A stretch of 7,921 nucleotides of DNA, taken from positions 1 to 7,921 of the forward strand of contig JAJZFQ010000158.1 of assembly GCA_021805275.1 (NCBI GenBank). Direction: 5' to 3'. Both the position numbers and the translations under genes were made by a program. The notes below the pieces were generated by a model. It ran no database searches and was not told the origin of the DNA. It saw only the letters and a program-made list of their open reading frames with translations. Shown here piece by piece: positions 1-5,133 of the stretch. Positions within the stretch are counted from its first letter, which is position 1. Each line of letters starts with the position of its first letter. The stretch comes from Pseudomonadota bacterium (lineage in GTDB: Bacteria > Pseudomonadota > Gammaproteobacteria > Steroidobacterales > Steroidobacteraceae).

Positions 1-148
<148 letters not shown>

Positions 149-167
149 CTAGCGTAACGTGCGGTCG

Positions 168-185
168 CGCGGGGGATCTCCCGCG
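168..185 (-). other. GC hairpin in the predicted glnK 5' untranslated leader
   Basis: A 6-bp all-GC stem (CGCGGG with CCCGCG) closes a 6-nt loop. It lies between the predicted transcription start (about 203) and the ribosome binding site (129-134), so it would be in the glnK leader RNA. No U-tract follows on either strand, so it does not look like an intrinsic terminator. It could affect mRNA stability or have no role. Confidence 0.35.
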
Positions 186-213
186 GGCCGGTCAATCTTG
201 CCACGGCGGATTT

Positions 214-229
214 TGCAGCTTTCGTGCCA
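214..229 (-). promoter_or_regulatory. Sigma-54 (RpoN) promoter of glnK
   Basis: The minus strand reads TGGCACGAAAGCTGCA. This fits the -24/-12 form TGGCACG-N4-TTGCA with one change (C for the first T), and the invariant GG and GC are separated by the required 10 nt. The predicted start is near 203, giving a leader of about 82 nt before the glnK ATG. Nitrogen control of glnK by sigma-54 and NtrC is well known in proteobacteria, and the enhancer-like sites upstream support the call. Confidence 0.85.
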
Positions 230-291
230 TGGGGGGAATGCCCGTAACTGCCTGAGTCTGTGAATGCGCAGAATTCAGGCGGCAAGGGGCG

Positions 292-308
292 CGCACCATT
301 ATGGCGCG
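292..308 (-). promoter_or_regulatory. NtrC-like enhancer site 1 (promoter-proximal)
   Basis: The 17-mer CGCACCATTATGGCGCG matches the NtrC dyad GCACC-N5-GGTGC with one mismatch in the right arm. Its centre (300) is about 97 bp upstream of the predicted glnK start. It would bind phosphorylated NtrC to activate sigma-54 RNA polymerase under nitrogen limitation. The call rests on motif, spacing and target gene. Confidence 0.75.
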
Positions 309-323
309 TCGCGCGCCGGGATG

Positions 324-340
324 CGCACCATGACGGGGCG
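324..340 (-). promoter_or_regulatory. NtrC-like enhancer site 2 (promoter-distal)
   Basis: CGCACCATGACGGGGCG repeats the same dyad, with a perfect GCACC arm and a GGGGC right arm (one mismatch to GGTGC). Its centre (332) is 32 bp, or three helical turns, from site 1, so both would sit on the same DNA face. From memory, the two strong NtrC sites of enterobacterial glnA have the same 32-bp spacing. Confidence 0.65.
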
Positions 341-460
341 ATCCGGCTCGGCCGCTGCGGGGGGTTTACCGTCGCGGTGGCGGGGCGCGCGACGGACCGG
401 CGCCGGAGGGAGCCTGTGGGGACGTCCTCCCGGACGAGCGGCGCTGGTGAGGACGGGACC

Positions 461-489
461 TTTACAGAGTATCTGTCTATTTGTACAGT
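461..489 (+). promoter_or_regulatory. Sigma-70-type promoter of the radical SAM gene
   Basis: The -35 candidate TTTACA (461-466; 5 of 6 to consensus) and the -10 candidate TACAGT (484-489; 4 of 6) are separated by 17 bp. A start 7 nt after the -10 element falls on A496, the first base of the ATG. The LexA box at 473-488 covers the spacer and most of the -10 element, the usual place for repression. Confidence 0.6.
473..488 (+). promoter_or_regulatory. LexA (SOS) box
   Basis: CTGTCTATTTGTACAG matches the gammaproteobacterial LexA operator CTGT-N8-ACAG in both half-sites, with an AT-rich core, in an otherwise very GC-rich segment. It overlaps the predicted -10 element of the downstream radical SAM gene, so LexA would block transcription until DNA damage triggers its cleavage. 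It is close to the consensus reported for Escherichia coli and Pseudomonas. Confidence 0.85.
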
Positions 490-495
490 TCCTCC

Positions 496-1584
496 ATGAC
501 TTCCCCCTTGCGCGACGGCACGGTGAGACGCGGACACGGCGCGCTCTCCAATCCCGCTGGCCGATTCGAGCGTCATCGCGCCGAGGCGGTGGACGATGGC
601 GGGTTCCAGGACACCGACACTGAAGGGCCCCCGCTCACCGTGACGCCCGAGCATGCCCGCGCGCTGATCTCCACCAACGATTCCCCCGACATCCCCTTCG
701 AGCAGTCGATCAATCCGTACCGCGGCTGCAGTCATGCCTGCGTGTACTGCTATGCCCGGCCCAGCCATGCCTACATGGGGCTCTCGGCGGGGCTGGATTT
801 CGAGACCAAGCTCTTCTACAAAGCGGATGCGGCGGCGCTGTTGCGGCGCGAGCTGGACCGTCCGGGGTACCTCTGCAAGCCCATCACGCTCGGCGCGAAC
901 ACCGATCCGTATCAGCCCATCGAGCGTGAGCTGCGCGTCACCCGCGAGATCCTCGAGGTGCTCGCCGCCTGCCGCCACCCGGTCACCGTCATCACCAAGA
1001 GCGCGCTCGTGCTGCGCGATCTCGATCTGCTCGGCGCGCTGGCGAAGGACAACCTGGTGCAGGTCGGGGTCAGCATCACGACGCTCGATGCCGAGCTGAA
1101 GCGGTGCATGGAGCCGCAGACGGCATCACCGGCAGCGAGGCTGCGCACGGTGCGCGAGCTCACCGCCGCCGGTATTGCGGCCGGCGTGTTGGTCGCGCCG
1201 GTGATCCCGGCGCTCACCGATCACGACCTGGAAGCCATTCTCGAGGCGGCGGCTGCGGCGGGCGCACGGTGGGCCGGATACGTGCTGCTGCGATTGCCCC
1301 ATGAACTGCGAGTGCTGTTCAGCGAGTGGCTTCACGCGCACTACCCGGACCGGGCCGCGCACGTGTTGTCGTTGATCCGTCAGATGCGTCACGGGCAGGA
1401 GAACGATCCGCGCTTCGGCAGCCGCATGCGCGGCGAGGGCCCGCTTGCCGATATGCTGCGGGCCCGCTTCCAGGCGGCCTGCCGCCGGAGCGGATTGAAC
1501 ACCGGACGGAATGCATCGCTCGACGTCGAGCGCTTCCGGCGTCCGAGTGCGAGCGCGCAGCTGACTCTGGATTTCGAGTGCTGA
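496..1584 (+). CDS. PA0069-family (spore photoproduct lyase-like) radical SAM protein, SOS-controlled
   Basis: A 362-residue radical SAM enzyme. The iron-sulfur motif CxxxCxxC is Cys78-Cys82-Cys85, within NPYRGCSHACVYCYARPSHAY. Other family segments are GLDFETKLF after it, LGANTDPYQPIE, and HPVTVITKSALVLRDLDLL. The family resembles spore photoproduct lyase, but its substrate in non-sporulating bacteria is not established to my knowledge. The C-terminus reads QLTLDFEC, which resembles a sliding-clamp-binding peptide. The gene stands alone and is preceded by a consensus LexA box and a promoter whose predicted start is the ATG itself. I chose ATG 496 because the in-frame TTG at 481 lies inside the LexA box and upstream of the predicted transcription start. 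No Shine-Dalgarno sequence precedes ATG 496, as expected for a leaderless message. From memory, PA0069 of Pseudomonas aeruginosa has been listed among LexA-controlled genes. DNA repair is an inference; the family call is secure. Confidence 0.92.
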   Translation: MTSPLRDGTVRRGHGALSNPAGRFERHRAEAVDDGGFQDTDTEGPPLTVTPEHARALISTNDSPDIPFEQSINPYRGCSHACVYCYARPSHAYMGLSAGLDFETKLFYKADAAALLRRELDRPGYLCKPITLGANTDPYQPIERELRVTREILEVLAACRHPVTVITKSALVLRDLDLLGALAKDNLVQVGVSITTLDAELKRCMEPQTASPAARLRTVRELTAAGIAAGVLVAPVIPALTDHDLEAILEAAAAAGARWAGYVLLRLPHELRVLFSEWLHAHYPDRAAHVLSLIRQMRHGQENDPRFGSRMRGEGPLADMLRARFQAACRRSGLNTGRNASLDVERFRRPSASAQLTLDFEC

Positions 1585-1719
1585 ACGCTTCGGGCGTGCG
1601 GCCTGGCCGGCGCCACGCACGGGCGCGGCCCCGAGATCGTGCACCGGCGGGATTCCGAGGTGCGGCACGGGGGCCGCTGCACTGATCCGGGCCGGTAGTG
1701 GCGCTGTCCGTCGCCGTGC
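1585..1719. other. Short convergent intergenic region
   Basis: These 135 bp separate the 3' ends of the radical SAM gene and hutC, which face each other. Apart from the imperfect hairpin at 1595-1621 I see no gene, promoter or repeat. Confidence 0.6.
1595..1621 (+). terminator. Possible hairpin terminator after the radical SAM gene
   Basis: CGTGCG (1595-1600) pairs with CGCACG (1616-1621) around a GC-rich inner segment that can itself fold, beginning 10 nt after the stop codon. There is no T-tract, so an intrinsic terminator is doubtful. It may only protect the 3' end, and Rho-dependent ending is equally possible. Confidence 0.3.
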
Positions 1720-2472
1720 TTACAGCGGCCGGTAGCGGAAGCGCGCGACGAGCCGATGCTCGCCGCAGGGGTAGATGACCCGGACGTGGGTGATCCGCTG
1801 CGCATCGCGCCAGGTGTTGCGCTCGATCGCGAGGCAGGCCGTGTCCCGGCGAATCGCCAGCCAGCGCGCGATGTCGGCATCGGCGTTCAGGGCCCCGATC
1901 TGGTGCTCGGCCTCCGTCCACGGAATGCGCTGCAGCAGCCACCGGCCTGGTGAGATGGCCCGGAACCGTTCGGTCCGCGCTTCCGGGACGGCCCGCAGGT
2001 TGATGAGCCGCTCCTCGAGCGCATGGGGCCGGCCGGAGGCGCGATGCAGGCCGGTCAGCGCCAACACCGGTGTGCCGAGCGACACGCCCAGAGTCCCGGC
2101 GTCCCGGGCCGTGGCGCGGCGAATACGTCGTGCCAGGGACTCATACGCGTAGGGAATGCCTGCGGCGAGCAGCTCCGCCTCGATGTCGTGGATTTCGAGT
2201 ACCGATTCCTGCGGGCGCGGCATGTTCACGGTGGTGCCTGCGCGCCGCCGCCGCGTGACCAGCCGCTGTTCAGCCAATGCGCCGAGCGCCTTGCCGATGG
2301 TCATGCGTGCGCAGCCGAACGCCCGCGCCAACTCGTGCTCGGACGGCAGTCGGTGACCGGCGGGCCACTCGCCGGAGACGATCTTCTGCCGCAGCGCGTC
2401 ATAGATCTCGCGGGACCGGGGCACGGTGCCCGTGCGTGCCAGGGAGGATGCCGCGCCGCCTTTCATCGTCAT
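1720..2472 (-). CDS. hutC: Histidine utilisation repressor HutC (GntR family, UTRA domain)
   Basis: A 250-residue transcription factor of the usual HutC length. Residues about 19-83 are the GntR winged helix, with GEWPAGHRLPSEHELARAF and the recognition segment MTIGKALGALAEQRLV. Residues about 95-247 are the UTRA effector domain, ending in the typical LVARFRYRP. Family members repress hut genes and release DNA when urocanate binds. The start ATG (2472-2470) overlaps the hutF stop in an ATGA arrangement, so translation is probably coupled. A second in-frame ATG lies at 2466. The frame is open further upstream (to 3111) only as a shadow of hutF. HutC is co-transcribed behind hutF and would control its own synthesis through the operators between hutF and hutI. 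Confidence 0.95.
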   Translation of the reverse strand: MTMKGGAASSLARTGTVPRSREIYDALRQKIVSGEWPAGHRLPSEHELARAFGCARMTIGKALGALAEQRLVTRRRRAGTTVNMPRPQESVLEIHDIEAELLAAGIPYAYESLARRIRRATARDAGTLGVSLGTPVLALTGLHRASGRPHALEERLINLRAVPEARTERFRAISPGRWLLQRIPWTEAEHQIGALNADADIARWLAIRRDTACLAIERNTWRDAQRITHVRVIYPCGEHRLVARFRYRPL

Positions 2473-3839
2473 GCCGTCTGCAGGAGGCGGCTCAACGTTC
2501 GGCGATAGGCGGCGTCGATCCGGTCGCGGTCTTGGTGTCTGCCGTTCTTTACGACGTGCTCGCCGCCGGCGATGACGTCCTTGATCAGCGAGCGGCCCGA
2601 GGCAAACACCCAGGTATCGATCGCGCAGTCCGTGGTGCGTCCGGTCAGATCGGGATGCTGGGCATCCAGTCCGATGAAGTCCGCACGGCATCCCGAGGCG
2701 ATGGCGCCCACCGGCAGCGCGAGCGCCTGGGCGCCTCCGCGCAAGGCCTCTTCGAGCAGGCTCGCGCCGCTCGAGGGCTGATCGGGGCGCGCCAGCACAT
2801 TGCGCGCCCGGCGCGCCAGGCGCTGTGCGTACTCCAGTTGGCGCAGTTCGCCGGCGGCATCGAGCCGGATGTGCGAGTCGGTGCCGATCCCCCACCGGCC
2901 TGCCGCCTGCGCATAGGCGAGCGAGGGGAAGATGCCATCGCCCAGATTCGCCTCGGTCACCGGGCACAGGCCGGCCACTGCACCGCTGTGCGCCAGTTCG
3001 CTCGTCTCCGCGTCCGTCAGGTGGGTGGCGTGCACGAGGCACCAGCGCTCGTCGATGCTGGCATGGCGCAGCAGCCACTCCACCGGGCGTAAGCCCGTGA
3101 ACGCCACGCAATCCTCGACCTCCTGCGTCTGCTCCGCGGCGTGAATGTGCACCGGGCCCAGCGGGTGCTGTGCCAGCAGCCGCGCCAGGTGCGCGCCGGT
3201 GACCGCCCGCAGCGAGTGCGGCGCGATGCCGACATTGCGCGCGCCGCTCGTGGGAACGGCGGTGCGTATCCGCGCGGTGATGCGCTCGAACTCCTCGAGG
3301 TCGGTAATGAAGCGCCGCTGTCCGGCGGTGGGCGCGACTGCGCCGAACTGACTCGATTCATAGAAGACGGGCAGGAGGGTCAGTCCGATGCCGGTGGTAT
3401 CGGCGGCGGCCACATGGCGTAGCGCCAGCTCCGCCGGGTCCTGATACAGGTTGCCGCGAGGATCGCGGTGCAGGTAGTGGAACTCCCCGACCGAGGTGAA
3501 CCCGGCCTCGAGCAGATCGGCATAGGTGTAGGTGGCGATGACCTGAAGATCGTCGGGGTCGAGGCGCTCGAGAAAGCGGTACATGAGCTCGCGCCAGGAC
3601 CAGAAGTCGTCCGTACCCCTCGGTCCGCGCCGCTCCGCGAGGCCCGCCATGGCGCGCTGGAAGGCATGACTGTGCAGGTTCGGCACGCCCGGCAGCGCGA
3701 GTGCCAGACGCAGGTCCTCAGGGGTGGCGGCCGCGCCGCAGGCCACCTCGCAGATCAGTCCGGCGCGTACCGTCACGCGCACGTTGCGCCGCCACCCCGC
3801 GGACAGCCGTGCGGTGTCGAAGAAGAATGTCCGGTTCAT
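2469..3839 (-). CDS. hutF: Formimidoylglutamate deiminase
   Basis: An amidohydrolase-superfamily zinc enzyme that converts N-formimino-L-glutamate to N-formyl-L-glutamate and ammonia, the fourth step of the five-step histidine pathway. The chosen ATG gives 456 residues. Probable zinc ligands are His56 and His58 (PGVPNLHSHAFQRAM), His233 (HIHAAEQ) and Asp321 (GIGTDSHI); Glu236 and His270 are probable catalytic residues. From memory these numbers differ by at most one from Pseudomonas aeruginosa HutF, which supports the start at 3839. An in-frame ATG at 3893 would add 18 residues but lies inside a predicted operator and has no ribosome binding site. The ribosome binding site of the chosen start is also weak (GAGCG). 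HutF implies the HutF-HutG route rather than direct HutG hydrolysis to formamide. Confidence 0.96.
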   Translation of the reverse strand: MNRTFFFDTARLSAGWRRNVRVTVRAGLICEVACGAAATPEDLRLALALPGVPNLHSHAFQRAMAGLAERRGPRGTDDFWSWRELMYRFLERLDPDDLQVIATYTYADLLEAGFTSVGEFHYLHRDPRGNLYQDPAELALRHVAAADTTGIGLTLLPVFYESSQFGAVAPTAGQRRFITDLEEFERITARIRTAVPTSGARNVGIAPHSLRAVTGAHLARLLAQHPLGPVHIHAAEQTQEVEDCVAFTGLRPVEWLLRHASIDERWCLVHATHLTDAETSELAHSGAVAGLCPVTEANLGDGIFPSLAYAQAAGRWGIGTDSHIRLDAAGELRQLEYAQRLARRARNVLARPDQPSSGASLLEEALRGGAQALALPVGAIASGCRADFIGLDAQHPDLTGRTTDCAIDTWVFASGRSLIKDVIAGGEHVVKNGRHQDRDRIDAAYRRTLSRLLQTA

Positions 3840-3878
3840 GTTGCGCTCGGTCCGGTCGCGCCCCCGGGGGGGTTCCGC

Positions 3879-3896
3879 AATATGTCTAGGCATATT
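3879..3896. promoter_or_regulatory. Predicted HutC operator 1
   Basis: AATATGTCTAGGCATATT is an 18-bp palindrome with one mismatched base pair per arm, centred on CTAG. Its core GTCTAGGC is one base from GTCTAGAC, which fits the published HutC-subfamily form GT-M-TA-K-AC (recalled from memory). It covers the predicted start of hutF. Confidence 0.75.
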
Positions 3897-3899
3897 ATG

Positions 3900-3915
3900 A
3901 TTTGGCTAGGCAAAT
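3900..3915. promoter_or_regulatory. Predicted HutC operator 2
   Basis: ATTTGGCTAGGCAAAT is a 16-bp palindrome with one mismatched base pair per arm, also centred on CTAG. The centres of operators 1 and 2 are exactly 20 bp apart, about two helical turns, so two repressor dimers could bind the same face. It covers the predicted start of hutI and ends just before the hutI ribosome binding site (GAGAAGG, 3916-3922). Confidence 0.65.
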
Positions 3916-3930
3916 GAGAAGGCCCTGGCA

Positions 3931-5133
3931 GTGCAATTCGATCGTTTGTGGCGCGGTGCGACCCTGGCAACACTCTCGCCGCGGCTGCCGGGCATCGGTC
4001 TGATCGAGCGTGGCGCGCTCGGCGTCACGGCCGGACGGATCGTGTTCGCCGGTCCGGCCAACGAACTGCCCGCAGGCGCTCATGCGCGCGAGGACGTCGA
4101 TCTCGACGGGCGCCTGGTAACCCCGGGTTTGATCGACTGCCACACCCACATCGTCTTTGGCGGCGAGCGCAGCGCGGAATTCGAGATGCGTCTCGCGGGA
4201 GCCGACTACCAGAGTATCTCCCGTGCCGGCGGCGGCATTCTCTCCACCGTACGCGCCACACGCGCCGCCCCGGAGCAGACGTTGCTCAGCACGGCCGCGG
4301 AGCGGTTGCGCGTGCTGATGGGTGAGGGCGTCACCACGGTCGAGATCAAGTCCGGCTACGGTCTAGAGGCGCAGCAGGAGTTGCGCATGCTGCGCGTGGC
4401 GCGGGCGCTCGGACGCGAATTGCCGCTCGGGGTGGTCACGACGCTGCTCGCTGCGCACGCCGTGCCGCCGGAGATGGACCGCGGCGCGTACCTGCGCAGT
4501 ATCCGCGAGGACATGATTCCGCGGGCGGCGGCCGAGGGCTTGGCCGACGCCGTCGACGGCTTCTGCGAGGGCATCGCCTTCAGCGCCGCGGAGCTGCGGG
4601 AAGTGTTCACGGCGGCGCGCCATCACGGTCTGCCGGTGAAGCTGCACGCAGACCAACTCTCCGACGGCGGCGGTGCATCGCTCGCGGCGGAATTTCAGGC
4701 CCTGTCGGCCGATCACCTGGAATGGACGAGCGAGGCGGGCGTCGCGGCGATGGCGCAGGCCGGCACCGTTGCGGTGCTGCTGCCGGGCGCGTTCTATTGT
4801 CTGCGCGAGCGGCAGCGTCCGCCCCTTCAGGCGCTGCGCCGACATGGCGTGCGCATCGCGCTCGCCACCGACTGCAATCCCGGGACCTCGCCGCTGCTCT
4901 CGATGCTCATGGCGATGAACCTCGGTGCGATTCAATTGGGTCTGACCGTCGAGGAGACACTGGCGGCGGTGACTCGCGAGGCGGCCTGCGCCCTCGGGCG
5001 CCAGAGCGACCTCGGGACGCTCGAGCCCGGCAAGACCGCTGACCTGGCGATCTGGAACGCCACCCGAGCGGCCGAACTCGTGTACTGGATCGGCCGCAAT
5101 CCCCTGTATGCCCGCATTTGGAGGGGCCATTGA
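3931..5133 (+). CDS. hutI: Imidazolonepropionase
   Basis: A cytoplasmic metal-dependent amidohydrolase that opens 4-imidazolone-5-propionate to N-formimino-L-glutamate, the third pathway step. The 400 residues match the family length. Metal ligands are His71 and His73 ([18 protein letters not shown]), His239 (KLHADQLSD) and Asp314 ([10 protein letters not shown]), with His262 (ADHLEW) as the probable catalytic base. The spacing equals that of the Bacillus subtilis enzyme as I recall it. Translation starts at GTG 3931, 8 nt after GAGAAGG (3916-3922). It is first in the rightward unit, and its TGA overlaps the hutH start. A CTAG site resembling the HutC operators lies within it at 4361-4368. 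Confidence 0.97.
   Translation: MQFDRLWRGATLATLSPRLPGIGLIERGALGVTAGRIVFAGPANELPAGAHAREDVDLDGRLVTPGLIDCHTHIVFGGERSAEFEMRLAGADYQSISRAGGGILSTVRATRAAPEQTLLSTAAERLRVLMGEGVTTVEIKSGYGLEAQQELRMLRVARALGRELPLGVVTTLLAAHAVPPEMDRGAYLRSIREDMIPRAAAEGLADAVDGFCEGIAFSAAELREVFTAARHHGLPVKLHADQLSDGGGASLAAEFQALSADHLEWTSEAGVAAMAQAGTVAVLLPGAFYCLRERQRPPLQALRRHGVRIALATDCNPGTSPLLSMLMAMNLGAIQLGLTVEETLAAVTREAACALGRQSDLGTLEPGKTADLAIWNATRAAELVYWIGRNPLYARIWRGH
4361..4368 (+). promoter_or_regulatory. Possible intragenic HutC site
   Basis: GTCTAGAG inside hutI matches the GTCTAGAC operator core in 7 of 8 bases and includes a CTA leucine codon, which should be rare in so GC-rich a gene. The flanks lack the AT-rich palindromic arms of the two intergenic operators, so binding would be weaker if it occurs at all. 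Confidence 0.25.
5120..5126 (+). promoter_or_regulatory. Ribosome binding site that decides the hutH start
   Basis: GGAGGGG at the 3' end of hutI is the strongest Shine-Dalgarno in the operon. Its GGAGG core ends 5 nt before TTG 5130. The GTG at 5142 and ATG at 5145 are 17 and 20 nt from that core, too far for good initiation. Confidence 0.7.

Larger units (their letters stand above)
3840..3930. promoter_or_regulatory. Divergent hut control region (hutF-hutC leftward, hutI-hutH-hutG-hutU rightward)
   Basis: This 91-bp gap separates the two hut transcription units. Its AT-rich middle (3879-3915) stands out from the GC-rich surroundings. It holds candidate -10 elements in both directions: TATGAT at 3896-3901 for hutI, and CATAAT on the minus strand at 3899-3894 for hutF. 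Neither has a good -35 element. Both lie between or within the two operator palindromes, so repressor binding would shut both units. A perfect 10-bp palindrome, CCCCCGGGGG (3861-3870), falls in the predicted hutF leader; its meaning is unknown. Confidence 0.6.

Noticed and set aside
149..152. CTAG in the glnK leader as another HutC site
   Set aside because: The surrounding bases do not form the palindrome seen at 3879-3915.
250..280. Inverted repeat GCCTGA-N19-TCAGGC between the NtrC-like sites and the glnK promoter
   Set aside because: The arms are short with a long spacer and match no regulator I can name. I also saw no good IHF consensus in this stretch.
481..495. TTG 481 as start of the radical SAM gene
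   Set aside because: It lies within the LexA box and upstream of the predicted transcription start, and no Shine-Dalgarno sequence precedes it.
260..623. Two short plus-strand open frames upstream of the radical SAM gene
   Set aside because: Their arginine- and glycine-rich translations resemble no family. They cross the NtrC-like sites, the LexA box and the start of a secure gene, and lack convincing ribosome binding sites.
2473..3111. Long N-terminal extension of HutC
   Set aside because: The extra residues are a reading-frame shadow of hutF. The GntR domain begins about 19 residues after ATG 2472, the normal position.
3840..3893. ATG 3893 as start of hutF
   Set aside because: It lies inside operator 1 and has no ribosome binding site. 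The start at 3839 gives the metal-ligand numbering known for the family.
3926..3945. Possible sigma-54 promoter at the hutI start (TGGCAGTGCAATTCG)
   Set aside because: The -12 GC is not at the required distance from the GG, and the sequence spans the translation start itself.
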